Program-made: the position numbers and the translations under genes
Shown: one piece after another, positions 33,864-43,687 of the stretch
How the letters are laid out: each line of letters begins with the position of its first letter
Position numbering within the stretch: the stretch's first letter is position 1
Notes under the pieces: model-generated
Told to the model about the DNA's origin: nothing
Database searches by the model: none
What the model saw: only the letters and a program-made list of their open reading frames with translations
Source of the DNA: Haloarcula sp. CBA1129
Lineage (GTDB): Archaea; Halobacteriota; Halobacteria; Halobacteriales; Haloarculaceae
Length of the DNA: 64,000 nt
Direction: 5' to 3'
Assembly: GCF_008729015.1 (NCBI RefSeq)
Contig: NZ_RKSM01000003.1
Location: forward strand, 464,642-528,641

Positions 33864-36731
33864 ATGAGCGACACTGAAACTCCCCTCAACACGGCCAAGG
33901 TCCTCATCGTTGGTTCGACGACTTGGATCGAGCCGTTCACAGCGGCTCTCGAAGCCAGCACCGAGGCCGCTATCCTCACCGCTGCGACGACATCGGCCGC
34001 CATAGATACCGTTCGGCAGCGCTCGGTCGACTGTGTCGTCACGGGCGAGACACTCGACGACGGGAGTGGCACTGGGCTGGTCCGACAGCTCCGGGACTCG
34101 GCTCCGGATCTCCCTGTCGTCCTCGGTACCACGGACGGAAGTGAGGCCTTGGCAAGCGAGGCAATCGAGGTTGGCGTTTCCGACTACGTGCCTCTCACAG
34201 GGCCAGACGGTCTGCGGATAGACGAATTGGTTGAGCGAACCGAGAAGGCGCTCCAGTCCGCTCGGCAAGCGATCACGCAGCGCGAACGAGCACGGCAGTT
34301 CGACGCCGTCTTTCACGACGCACAGACGGCCACGTGGGTCCTCGACCCGGACGGCTCTCTCGCCCGTGTAAACCAGACGGGACGGGCGATGATTGACGAG
34401 GACGTGGACGCGGTCATCGGTGACCTGTTCTGGACGCTGCCGTGGTGGGCACAGTCTCCGGCGACCGAGCGCGATATCCGGCAACTCGTGGCGGCCGCAC
34501 GCGACGGGCAGTTCGGTAACGCAGTCGTTCACTGGCCGACCACGGCCACAGACCGCGTGATCGAGCTTTCGGTTCGGCCGGTCGAGAACGACTTCGGCGA
34601 CGTCACCTCGATTGTGATCGACGGGATCGATATCACGGAGCAGGTCACCCTCGACCGTGACCTCCGCCAGTCCGAGGAACTCCACCGGGTCACGCTCAGC
34701 AATATGACCGACACTGTCCTCATGACGAACGAGGACGGGGAGTACACCTACGTCTGCCCGAACGTCCACTTCATCTTCGGCTACACCGACGACGAGATTC
34801 GCGAGCAGGAAACCATCGACACGCTCCTCGGCGAGGACCTGTTCGACCGTTCGGAACTCGCCGAGAAGGGCGTTCTCAAGAACATCGAGTGTACCGTCAC
34901 CGACAAAGCCGGCCACGAGCACACGCTGCTGGTCAACGTCCGCGAAGTCGCGATTCAGGGCGGGACACTGCTGTACAGCTGTCGGGATATTACGAAACGG
35001 AAACAGCGCGAGGAAGCGCTGGCGACCCTGCAGGAAACCGCACGGAAGTTCCTCTACACCGAGACAAATCAGGAAATCGCCCAGCACATCGTCGATGACG
35101 TGCTCAGTGTCTTCGACGTCTCCGCGAGTGCCATCTACCTGCACGACGTCGAGACGAACGAACTCCAGCCCGTGGCACAGTCTCAGGCGATGACCGACCA
35201 CCACGGGCCGCTGCCGGCCGTCCGCACGAACGACGATACGCTTCCGAGCCACAGCTTCGTCAACGACGAGACACTCGTGTTCGACGATGTCCACACGTCG
35301 GACCGACTGGAAAACCGGGCAACCGACCTCCGGAGCGTCATGTTCATTCCGCTCGGCAACCACGGCGTGTTCGTCACCGGCTCGACGGCTGTCGGCGTCT
35401 TCGATGACGTAACACAGGAACTCACCGACCTGCTTGCAGCCACCGCCGAAGCTGCCCTCGACCGGGTCGTCCGGGAGTCCCAGCTCCGGGAACAGGACCG
35501 CGAACTCCAGCGACAAAACGAGCGACTGACCGCCCTGAACCACATCAACAACACGATTCGGGAGATCGATCAGACCATCGTCAGCGCCGAAACACAGGAC
35601 GAGATCAATCACACCGTCTGTGAACGGCTGACTGACACGGACCGGTTCAAGTTCGCGTGGATCGGGAGCGTCGATCCGGCCGGGAATACCGTCGAACCGC
35701 AAGCGTGGGCCGGCAACGAACAGGGGTATCTCGACAGTCAGTCAATCACCGTCGCGGACTCCGAGACCGAGCCCGCGGGCCAGACGGCGGCGACCGGTGA
35801 GCTGACCATGATACCAAACGTCGCCGCCGACCTCCGGAACGCGCCGTGGCGCTCGGACGCGCTCACGCGCGACTTCCTCTCTGTGTTGAGTATCCCGCTG
35901 GTGTACAACGACCTCAGGCACGGGGTCCTCACTATCTATGCGGACACGAAAGACGCGTTCGACGAGACAACGCGAACAGTATTGCGCGAACTCGGCGAAA
36001 CAATCGCGTCGGCGCTCAGCGCCATCGAACGGAAACATGCGTTGCTCACGACGTCGGTGACCCGCGTCGAGTTCGACATTGACGACGAGCGATTCCTTCT
36101 GTCGCGACTCGCCCGGTCGACGGGGTGTACCCTTTCCTACGAGGGCGGCATCCAGCACGCGCCGGCCGGTAACAGTGTATTTGTTACGGTCGAAGACGCC
36201 GATATGCGTACAGTTGCGGCGGCTGCAGCGGATATGACGACGATAGATGACGTGACACGGATCAGTGACGACGACACTGAGAGTGGCGTCCTCCGGCTAG
36301 AGTTGTCACAGCCGTTTCTCGCGCTGGAACTGGCCGACCACGGCGCTATCTTCCGGGAAGCGACCGCGGACCCGGAGGGAACCACGCTTGTCGTCGATGT
36401 GCCACAGAGCGTCGACGTTCGAAACATTGCGCAGTTGGTCGACAGGACGTTCTCCGGCGTCGAACTCAAGCGCAAGGAAACGCTCGAACGGGGTATCGAG
36501 CAGGACCGGAGTTCGGAGTTACTCACGGACCTCACAGAGCGCCAGCTCGAAGTGATTCAGACCGCCTACTACAGCGGTTATTTCGAGTCACCGCGCACAA
36601 AATCCGGCGAGGACATCGCGACGATGCTCGAGATCTCGCCACCGGCGTTCTATCAGCACGTCCGGACCGTCCAACGGAAGCTGTTCACCACACTGTTCGA
36701 AGACCGGAGCGTATCGGGGCTGGAGTCCTGA
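33864..36731 (+). CDS. Bat-like multi-sensor regulator (REC-like, PAS, GAF, HTH_10)
   Basis: A 955-residue cytosolic regulator. In order: a receiver-like domain (about 10-130) whose phospho-acceptor position is Gly (DCVVTGETLDDGSGTG); two PAS domains (about 143-265 and 270-385, the latter EELHRVTLSNMTDTVLMTNE); two GAF domains (about 390-545 and 555-735); a Bat-type N-terminal module (about 735-885); and a C-terminal HTH_10 (LTERQLEVIQTAYYSGYFES, then GEDIATMLEISPPAFYQHVR). This is the architecture of the bacterio-opsin activator family. It is flanked by identical outward-facing 20-base repeats and by two gdh genes, which suggests control of nitrogen or glutamate metabolism; that is inference. 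Confidence 0.93.
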   Translation: MSDTETPLNTAKVLIVGSTTWIEPFTAALEASTEAAILTAATTSAAIDTVRQRSVDCVVTGETLDDGSGTGLVRQLRDSAPDLPVVLGTTDGSEALASEAIEVGVSDYVPLTGPDGLRIDELVERTEKALQSARQAITQRERARQFDAVFHDAQTATWVLDPDGSLARVNQTGRAMIDEDVDAVIGDLFWTLPWWAQSPATERDIRQLVAAARDGQFGNAVVHWPTTATDRVIELSVRPVENDFGDVTSIVIDGIDITEQVTLDRDLRQSEELHRVTLSNMTDTVLMTNEDGEYTYVCPNVHFIFGYTDDEIREQETIDTLLGEDLFDRSELAEKGVLKNIECTVTDKAGHEHTLLVNVREVAIQGGTLLYSCRDITKRKQREEALATLQETARKFLYTETNQEIAQHIVDDVLSVFDVSASAIYLHDVETNELQPVAQSQAMTDHHGPLPAVRTNDDTLPSHSFVNDETLVFDDVHTSDRLENRATDLRSVMFIPLGNHGVFVTGSTAVGVFDDVTQELTDLLAATAEAALDRVVRESQLREQDRELQRQNERLTALNHINNTIREIDQTIVSAETQDEINHTVCERLTDTDRFKFAWIGSVDPAGNTVEPQAWAGNEQGYLDSQSITVADSETEPAGQTAATGELTMIPNVAADLRNAPWRSDALTRDFLSVLSIPLVYNDLRHGVLTIYADTKDAFDETTRTVLRELGETIASALSAIERKHALLTTSVTRVEFDIDDERFLLSRLARSTGCTLSYEGGIQHAPAGNSVFVTVEDADMRTVAAAAADMTTIDDVTRISDDDTESGVLRLELSQPFLALELADHGAIFREATADPEGTTLVVDVPQSVDVRNIAQLVDRTFSGVELKRKETLERGIEQDRSSELLTDLTERQLEVIQTAYYSGYFESPRTKSGEDIATMLEISPPAFYQHVRTVQRKLFTTLFEDRSVSGLES

Positions 36732-36751
36732 TGGGGGTTCAATAATAAACA
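36732..36751 (+). repeat. 20-base inverted repeat, right copy
   Basis: TGGGGGTTCAATAATAAACA begins one base after the TGA of the Bat-like gene and is the exact reverse complement of the left copy. It points toward the rubrerythrin-like and gdh genes and lies 107 bases before the first ATG. Confidence 0.7.
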
Positions 36752-36857
36752 ACCCAATCTTCCCCTGCTTCTTTGTTTAACCTCTGAATATTCCTTTGAT
36801 GTCCTTCTATTCCTTAATCGAGTACTGGCGGTCGGAGACCGTCACTCGTGAATACAC

Positions 36858-37001
36858 ATGAGAGATGTCGAGCAAGACCACGACGAGAAGACACCGTACG
36901 AGTGCTTTGCGTGTGGCAAAGTCATCACTGCAGAGAGCCACCCGGAGAACTGTCAGGACTGTGGCGGTGAGATGCGCAACCGACTGACACCGCTGGAATA
37001 A
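36858..37001 (+). CDS. Rubrerythrin-like zinc-ribbon mini-protein
   Basis: A 47-residue protein ([20 protein letters not shown] to RNRLTPLE) with two CxxC pairs, YECFACGKV and ENCQDCGGE, that can hold one Zn or Fe as in the rubredoxin-like end of rubrerythrin. It has an ATG start and stops 2 bases before the gdh ATG, so the two are translationally linked. Such mini-proteins are common in haloarchaea. A role as a redox or metal partner is inference. Confidence 0.8.
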   Translation: MRDVEQDHDEKTPYECFACGKVITAESHPENCQDCGGEMRNRLTPLE

Positions 37002-37003
37002 CC

Positions 37004-38299
37004 ATGGGACAGAAACTGAACTCCGCTTCTCCTTCTGGAGACTCGTCGACACCGTCTGAGCCGGAATCAGCGCTCGAAACAGCCCGTCTGCAACTCCACC
37101 GAGCCGCGGACCACCTCGATATCGACCCGAACATCGTCGAACGACTCAGGCATCCGCAAAACGTTCACGAAGTCACCGTCCCGATTGAGCGGGACGATGG
37201 CACAGTCGACGTGTTCACCGGCTATCGAGCCCAACACAATAACGTCAGAGGGCCGTACAAAGGCGGGCTTCGGTATCACCCCGACGTGACGAGGGACGAA
37301 TGCGTCGGACTCGGGATCTGGATGACTTGGAAATGCGCGGTGATGGACCTCCCCTTCGGCGGTGCGAAAGGGGGTATCGCAGTCAATCCGAAAACGCTGA
37401 GCCGAGACGAAAAAGAACGGCTCACCCGCCGGTTCGCACAGGAACTCCGCGAGGTCATCGGTCCGAACCGAGATATTCCCGCTCCGGATATGGGAACCGA
37501 CCCACAGACGATGGCATGGCTGATGGACGCCTACTCCATGCAAGAAGGCGAGACGAGTCCGGGCGTCGTCACCGGCAAGCCGCCGGTCGTCGGCGGGAGC
37601 GAAGGGCGTGAAGACGCGCCCGGCCGGAGCGTCGCGATTATCACGCAGCAGGTCTGTAAGTACTACGACCAACCGCTGGCGGAGACCACGGTCGCCGTAC
37701 AGGGCTACGGTAGTGTCGGTGCGAACGCAGCACGGTTGCTCGACGAACAGGGCGCGTCTGTGGTCGCGATCAGCGACGTGAACGGGGCAATGTACGACCC
37801 CGACGGCATCGATACAGCGACAGTTCCGTCACACGACGAGGAACCGGAAGCGGTCACCGAATACGCTGACACCGTAATTTCGAACGACGAACTGCTGACG
37901 CTGGATGTTGACGTCCTCATCCCGGCAGCACTCGGGAACGTCATCACCGAGGCGAACGCGGACGACATCGCCGCGGATTTCGTCGTCGAAGGGGCGAACG
38001 GCCCGACCACGTCCACTGCTGACTCGATTCTCGCCGAGCGAGATGTGGTAGTGATTCCGGATATTCTGGCAAACGCCGGTGGCGTCACGGTGAGTTACTT
38101 CGAGTGGCTACAGGATATCAACCGTCGGTCGTGGTCACTCGAGCGAGTGAACGACGAACTCGACGAGGAGATGCGGGCAGCTTGGGATGCAGTCCGGACG
38201 GAGTTCGAAAAGCGCGACATCACGTGGCGCGATGCGGCGTACATTGTCGCCCTGTCCCGTATTGCGACGGCCCACGAAACACGCGGGCTCTGGCCGTAG
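37004..38299 (+). CDS. Glutamate dehydrogenase (Glu/Leu/Phe/Val family), second copy
   Basis: A 431-residue paralogue of the enzyme at 31855-33108. Motifs: [60 protein letters not shown] and [20 protein letters not shown]. It has a Ser/Pro-rich 20-residue N-terminal extension and ends TRGLWP. The first copy has GGGKGGI where this has GGAKGGI. Differences across the Rossmann loop (SDSSGA versus SDVNGA) may reflect different coenzyme or direction preference. It is the second gene of a short operon behind the right 20-base repeat. Confidence 0.95.
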   Translation: MGQKLNSASPSGDSSTPSEPESALETARLQLHRAADHLDIDPNIVERLRHPQNVHEVTVPIERDDGTVDVFTGYRAQHNNVRGPYKGGLRYHPDVTRDECVGLGIWMTWKCAVMDLPFGGAKGGIAVNPKTLSRDEKERLTRRFAQELREVIGPNRDIPAPDMGTDPQTMAWLMDAYSMQEGETSPGVVTGKPPVVGGSEGREDAPGRSVAIITQQVCKYYDQPLAETTVAVQGYGSVGANAARLLDEQGASVVAISDVNGAMYDPDGIDTATVPSHDEEPEAVTEYADTVISNDELLTLDVDVLIPAALGNVITEANADDIAADFVVEGANGPTTSTADSILAERDVVVIPDILANAGGVTVSYFEWLQDINRRSWSLERVNDELDEEMRAAWDAVRTEFEKRDITWRDAAYIVALSRIATAHETRGLWP

Positions 38300-38372
38300 A
38301 CCGGCTCTGTCGGTTCCATCACGGATTCCGCCACTGGCCGGCGGTGCGGGGAAACCGCGACTACCGTGACGC

Positions 38373-41300
38373 TCAGTAGCAGAACTCGAACCGTGCCCCA
38401 CCAGCAGCACCCGCCGTTACACGGACGGTCCAGCCGTGCGCTTTAGCGATGTCTTCCACTATCGAGAGGCCGAAGCCAGTGCCCCCTTTGGTAGATGTGA
38501 CGCCGTGTTCGAGTACTTCTCCACGTTTCGCCGGTGGAATCCCGTCGCCGTCGTCCGCGACGTAGAACCCGTCACCGTCCTCTAGCTGCCCGACGGTGAC
38601 TGTGACATCTTTCCCACCGTGCTCGATTGCGTTTCTGAAGAGGTTCTCGAACAGTTGTGTCAATCGGCTGGCGTCACCGGCCACTGTCGGGACTGTCTCG
38701 GCAACCGTCAGCGTTGCTTCGGCGGTGTCGACGTACCCCCACGCCTCTGTTGTCATTGTCTTGAGGTCGATCTGTTTCGTCTCCGTAACCGTGGTCTCGC
38801 CGCGCGCCAGCGTAAGGAGGTCGTCGATCAACCGCTCCATGCGGTCGTGTGCCGACTCGATACGGTCTAGGTGAGTGAGATCGCCCGTCTCCTCGACGAT
38901 GTCGAGAAACCCGATAGCGATGGACAGCGGATTCCGGAGGTCGTGGGCGACGACACTGGCAAACTCATCGAGTCGTTCGTTCTGTCGCTGTAGTTCGGTT
39001 TCCCGGCTCGCGCGCGTGAACGCTGCCTTGACAGTCGCGCCCAGTATCTGGAACAGGTCCACGTCCGCCTCAGAGAAGGTCCGTTCCTGTGGTGCCCCGA
39101 CGCCGATAAGTCCAAACTCGCCTAAGGGGACAAACAGGCCTCTTCTGAGTTCCGTGTCGGCCTCGTCGAGTGATGTTACGGACTGGAGGTCGTCGTACCG
39201 ACGCAGCTCCGACGCCTCGAACGCTTCCCACGCAAGCGTCTCGCCGGCTTCCAAACGTGGCAACTCATCGAGTAGCTCTCTCGTGGCTGCACTCGCTGTC
39301 AGCGGGATGAGTTCGTCGGTCTGGTCGGCGTACTCCCAGATCCCGGTCAGCTCGAACCCGAGAATATCGACGGCAGCCTCGACAGCGATGTCCCCGATCT
39401 CGTCACTCGACTGTGCAGCACTGAGCCGCTGTGCAGTCTCCTGCAGTGAGCGGAGCTTCGACTCCAACTGTTTCTGCTCAGTGATATCCTCCAGCACGGC
39501 CAGTACGCTCGTTATCTCACCGTCCGGAGCCGTGATCGGGGCGACCGACAGGAGCAGATCTAGCTTCTCGCCGTCTTTCCGTTCCCGGCGTACCTCTTTG
39601 CCGCGAATCGGCTTGCCGCTCAGTGCGCGGTCCCGGTGGGACGCGAACTCAGATTGTCGCTCGTCCGGGATCATCGGATTGGATTCCCCAAGCACCTCTT
39701 CGCGCGACCAGCCGAACATGTTTTCGGCCCCGTCGTTCCAGCGGACGACGGTCCCGTCAGTGTCGATTTCCATGACGGTGAGCGGCGTCGCGTCGATGAG
39801 TGATTCCAGCCGCTGGTTCGTCGTCTCGAGTTCGCGTTCCCGCTCGACCTGTTCGGTTACGTTGCGGGCAATACCGACGATCCGGACGATCTCGTCGCCG
39901 AGGGTGACCGGCGCGAGGCTGGTATCCCAGAACCGCGCGTCGTCAGCGATGTCCAACTCTTCTTGATACGAGATTGGCTCACGCTGTTCGACACAGCGAG
40001 TGTAGTTCGCCGCGAGTTCGGCACCGCGGTCGTCACCGAAGACCTCCCGTGGCGTCTGGCCCCGGACTTCGTCGGTCGTGAGCCCAGTCTGTGACTCATA
40101 CCCGGGGCTGAGTCGAGCAAACTCGAACGATGGCTCGTCACCGGCCGTCTCGACATCGAGCATGAAGATGGCGTCCCCGGAGGTGTTGAGCAGTGCCTCG
40201 TACTCCTGTGCAAGTTCTCGGTGTGCTCGCTCCTCGGCTTTTCGCTCCGTGATGTCCTGAAACACGCCCCGTAGCACAGGCTCGTCGTCCTGCGTGTCGT
40301 CGACGCGCTCGCCCCATGCCCGCACATCGCGTACCTCCCCGTCAGTCCGAACGATGCGGAGATCGAGATCGTACGGTTCCCGGTCCTCGAGTGCCCGAGC
40401 AACTGCCTCCGTAATCGTCTCTCTGTCGTCGGGATGGTAGAACTCAACCGCATCATCGAGAGTCGGGGCGTACTCGTCGTCAACGCCGTGAATCCGACGG
40501 ACCCCATCCGACCAGTCGAGGTCGCCCGTTGACGGGAAGTACTCCCAGACGCCGATTTCTGCGATGTCTTGCACTCGCTCGAACAGGAACTCTTGGCGCT
40601 GTAGGTCCGCCCGGTCTTGCCCCCGCGAGATTTCGGCGCTCACGAGCTCAGAGAGCAACTCGACGAACGTCCGCTCAAGCGCTCCGAAGGGGGCGACTCG
40701 CGTTGTGGGACTGGAAAAATTGACCGTCCCGTACCGGTCCCCGTCGACGACGAGTGGGACGCCAATGTACGACTCTAACTCGAACTCACGGTACGCGGGA
40801 TGGGTTTCTCTTCCATCAGTGACCGCGTCTGCGAACGAACAGACTGAATCTGTGCCCACGACTTCTTCGCAGTACGTCGATTCGAGGTCGAACTGATCCC
40901 CGGATTCGATCTCGGCATCCGGCGCGTGCACTGATTTGACCGTGTACGCATCGCCCTGAATGTGCGAGACGATACCGACATCGAGGCCCAGCGTTTGACA
41001 CCCTAATTCAAGAAGCTCGCGAAGGCGTGTTTCGGCCGAGGCATCACTCCTCGCAATAATGGTCTGGAGTTCCCGGAGCGCGTCGCGCTCGCGCTCCAAC
41101 TGTCGCTTGACGTCGCTTTGTTCCGTGATGTCCCGAGCGACGACGAGCGCCTGACGGCTCTTGTTGCTCTGGAACGGTGCAACTCGAACATCAAACGTCC
41201 GTTTATCGCCCCCGGTCGTGATATCGAGTTGCAGGTCCGCGTCGTACAATCCCGTGACGCCACCGTCGCCCTCTATGTCCTCAAGCGTTGCATCAACTGC

Positions 41301-42272
41301 CGCTGTAAATTGCTCCGCATCAGACGCAGAGATCCGGTCACCCACAACAGTCTCTAGCTGCTGTCCCGTGATCTGCGCCGACTGGTCTCCGGCGATCAAT
41401 CGTTTCGAAGCCGCGTTCGCGAATTCGACTATCCCCTCATCATTGAGGACGAACACAGCGTCGTGGATGTTTTCGAGTATCGTCTCACTGCGCTCCAGTT
41501 CCAGTTCTCGCTCCCGTTCGACCGTTGTTTCGCGTGAAAAGACAGTGAGACCGTCATTGTCCGGGAATGCCCGCACTTCGATCCAGTAATTAAACGGCTC
41601 TCCCAAGCGTTGCTCGAACGCCACCGGTTCGCCGGTCTCCATCGCGGTCCGGTACTTGTCTTCGAGCTCTGTTCCAACTATCGAGGGGAACTCTTCCCAG
41701 ATTGTGGCACCGACGATAGCGTCGGGATCGCGGTCGACACGCCTAGCCATCTTCTCGTTTATGTATTCAATTTGCCACTCGTCGTCGACGGCATATATCG
41801 CGTCAGTTGCGCGTTCGAGCGTCCGCTGGAAGCGGTCAGACAGCCGCTCGGCGACCACTTGTTTGCGGGCAGCCTCGGCGAGTGTCCGGATGCGGCGCGC
41901 GAGCAACTCGAAATTGTTCTGGCCCGCATTGATCGGGATGTAATCGGAGACGCCCGCCTGTGTTGCTTCGCTCGCGATTCGCTCGCTCCCCCGGCCGGTA
42001 AACAGTATCGTCGGTAGCTCGTACTGTTCGGCTTGGAGCTGATTCAAGAGGTCGATTCCCGTCCCGTCCGGCAGTGAGTACGAGGTGACCACACAATCGA
42101 CCGTCGAAGTCCCAAGCAATTCGAGGGCCGCTTCTACAGTCCCGACAGTTGTGACATCAAAATCCGACGAGATATTCGCGAGTTTCGTCTGCGCTAACTC
42201 GGCAAAATCACCATCGTCGTTAATATATAGAACATGAATGGCATCGGGAGTTCCACCACCTGTATACGACAT
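38373..42272 (-). CDS. Multi-PAS/GAF sensor histidine kinase with a degenerate receiver domain
   Basis: A 1,299-residue kinase; start ATG at 42272 (MSYTGGGTPDAIHVLYINDD). In order: a receiver-like domain (about 10-120) with Ser at the phospho-acceptor place (DCVVTSYSLPDGTGIDLL); PAS domains at about 145-255 and 260-380; GAF at about 385-550; PAS-3 type at about 560-680 (EIGVWEYFPSTGDLDWSDGV); two more PAS at about 685-935; GAF at about 945-1070; HisKA with ASVVAHDLRNPLSIAIGFLD; and HATPase with RNAIEHGGKDV and GTGFGLSIVEDIAKAHGW. No transmembrane helix is visible, so it is probably soluble. The cognate response regulator is not in view. Confidence 0.93.
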   Translation of the reverse strand: MSYTGGGTPDAIHVLYINDDGDFAELAQTKLANISSDFDVTTVGTVEAALELLGTSTVDCVVTSYSLPDGTGIDLLNQLQAEQYELPTILFTGRGSERIASEATQAGVSDYIPINAGQNNFELLARRIRTLAEAARKQVVAERLSDRFQRTLERATDAIYAVDDEWQIEYINEKMARRVDRDPDAIVGATIWEEFPSIVGTELEDKYRTAMETGEPVAFEQRLGEPFNYWIEVRAFPDNDGLTVFSRETTVERERELELERSETILENIHDAVFVLNDEGIVEFANAASKRLIAGDQSAQITGQQLETVVGDRISASDAEQFTAAVDATLEDIEGDGGVTGLYDADLQLDITTGGDKRTFDVRVAPFQSNKSRQALVVARDITEQSDVKRQLERERDALRELQTIIARSDASAETRLRELLELGCQTLGLDVGIVSHIQGDAYTVKSVHAPDAEIESGDQFDLESTYCEEVVGTDSVCSFADAVTDGRETHPAYREFELESYIGVPLVVDGDRYGTVNFSSPTTRVAPFGALERTFVELLSELVSAEISRGQDRADLQRQEFLFERVQDIAEIGVWEYFPSTGDLDWSDGVRRIHGVDDEYAPTLDDAVEFYHPDDRETITEAVARALEDREPYDLDLRIVRTDGEVRDVRAWGERVDDTQDDEPVLRGVFQDITERKAEERAHRELAQEYEALLNTSGDAIFMLDVETAGDEPSFEFARLSPGYESQTGLTTDEVRGQTPREVFGDDRGAELAANYTRCVEQREPISYQEELDIADDARFWDTSLAPVTLGDEIVRIVGIARNVTEQVERERELETTNQRLESLIDATPLTVMEIDTDGTVVRWNDGAENMFGWSREEVLGESNPMIPDERQSEFASHRDRALSGKPIRGKEVRRERKDGEKLDLLLSVAPITAPDGEITSVLAVLEDITEQKQLESKLRSLQETAQRLSAAQSSDEIGDIAVEAAVDILGFELTGIWEYADQTDELIPLTASAATRELLDELPRLEAGETLAWEAFEASELRRYDDLQSVTSLDEADTELRRGLFVPLGEFGLIGVGAPQERTFSEADVDLFQILGATVKAAFTRASRETELQRQNERLDEFASVVAHDLRNPLSIAIGFLDIVEETGDLTHLDRIESAHDRMERLIDDLLTLARGETTVTETKQIDLKTMTTEAWGYVDTAEATLTVAETVPTVAGDASRLTQLFENLFRNAIEHGGKDVTVTVGQLEDGDGFYVADDGDGIPPAKRGEVLEHGVTSTKGGTGFGLSIVEDIAKAHGWTVRVTAGAAGGARFEFCY

Positions 42273-42439
42273 TACTCTATCTACGCCGCTCGCTTTTATC
42301 AAGTATATGTGCTAATTCTTATTTGTGATACCCAGAAGCAGAACTGGGAGGCTTTCCGAACGTACCGTGACCGGGTCTGATGCACTCAGCTACCATCTAC
42401 TCGTCCACCGCTATCGGTAAACCATGCGCCGCTGGCACC

Positions 42440-42760
42440 GGAGTCTATAATCTGAGATTTGGGTCAGCATCATGCTCCGAGAACACGATTGAGCACGCAG
42501 GCATAGATGTCACTGTCGTCGTCGGGGGGATTTCCGAGGACGCCAACGGATTCTACATCGAAGACGACGGCCTTGGAATCCCCGCTGAAGACCGCGACAA
42601 GGTGTTTGAGGCTGGCCACTCGACTTCAGAATCTGGGACTGGACTGGGCCTCAGCGTCGTCAAGCGAGTCGCTGACGCTCACGATTGGAATATTCGCGTC
42701 ACTGAGAGCTCAATGGGTGGGACACGATTTGAGAGTACTGGTCTCGAAGTCATCGAGTGA
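42440..42760 (+). pseudogene. Truncated histidine-kinase ATPase-domain relic
   Basis: The frame reads ENTIEHAGIDVTVVVGGISE, YIEDDGLGIPAEDRDKVFEA and GTGLGLSVVKRVADAHDWNI before TGA at 42758-42760. These are the N, G1 and G2 boxes of a HATPase_c domain. The upstream sensor and HisKA parts are missing, and the N-terminal 35 residues of the open frame are not kinase-like. It lies beside the intact kinase on the other strand; either a duplicated fragment or what is left of a second kinase. Confidence 0.75.
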
Positions 42761-43687
42761 CCTAATTCCCGATGCCGCGATTGCGGAAGCTCAGTGATCG
42801 CAGAGCTAATAAAATGAAATAAAACGTCACAGCTGTTATTTTGTATCAAGCACATGCCATCTGCTAGGGTTCTGGTCCCCGCACCAGTTCCCCCTTGCGT
42901 CCGATCGCGGTCATCAAACGGTCCGGAGCCAGAACCCGTCGTCGTGGATGACGACTCCAAATGGTGTTGTTGCACGCCACTCCCCCCGGCTGCCCACCAT
43001 TCCGTTGCTGTTGGAGTGCAAGTGTGCTTCGCGCGTGGTCGGATGACTACCGCTACTGAGAACCAAATGGATTGGGATAAAACCCACAGACGGCGTGGGA
43101 ATATCACAAGCACTTTATATACACTCGTATCGGAGCTAGACGGGTTCTGGCCCCTGCCCAATTGCGCTGGATTCACCCGCGCGATTGCTTCGGGTTGGAA
43201 TCTGTCGTCGAAACCGACGACTTCAGATGGTACGTTGCACCCCATCTCTCCCACCCCCACAGCAACGTACTACTCTTTACTTGAACGGCGGAGCCGTGTC
43301 TTCCGGGAATGGCTACATCGTGCGGAGTTGCCACTGTCTTAGGAGCCCCCACAAAAATTTCACGAACGATGACTCACAGTTACATGGGTTCTGGTCCCCG
43401 TTCTGGGCCGTTTCGAATTTGTACTCACCGCCACTCCGCGTCCATTTTCGAGCAGGAGCGCAAAACCTGCTTGGCCTGATTTGCTTACGAGAGAGTGCAG
43501 CTGCTGTCTCTGTCCAGACTCTACCGATGGTTGGTAGCTGCTCGCAGAAGCGTGTGCCTGCGTCAGTATGCTTGTTGAGCAAGCGTATGCCAGCGTCCCG
43601 CAGGGCCATCAAACCGCGGTTACCGGGGCGGGCAGAGTGTCTTCAACCCGAGTTCTTTTGTGCTAGGAAGCGCTCCGTTAGCGGGGT
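42761..43687. other. Degenerate region upstream of the IMPDH-like gene
   Basis: About 0.9 kb without a gene I can support. The 13-base sequence GGGTTCTGG(T/C)CCC occurs three times in the same orientation (about 42871, 43143 and 43386), and its inverse once (CCAGAACCC at 42931). A TATA-like TTTATATACA lies at 43115-43124. A minus-strand frame at 43313-43612 has a mobile-element flavour but no diagnostic motif. It looks like eroded mobile DNA. Confidence 0.45.

Noticed and set aside
33702..35702. A 666-codon minus-strand open frame
   Set aside because: It lies entirely antisense to the Bat-like gene, whose domains are unambiguous. Long antisense frames are expected with GAC/GTC-rich codons.
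33730..36751. The 20-base inverted repeat as ends of a classical transposon
   Set aside because: There is no transposase between the copies and no target-site duplication outside them. Regulatory sites fit better, although a non-autonomous unit is not fully excluded.
38875..39966. A 363-codon plus-strand open frame
   Set aside because: Ser-rich antisense shadow of the large histidine kinase gene.
43180..43210. Possible tRNA TPsiC-like sequence GGGTTGGAATC near the promoter-like TATA at 43115
   Set aside because: No acceptor stem or D-arm could be paired around it, so no cloverleaf.
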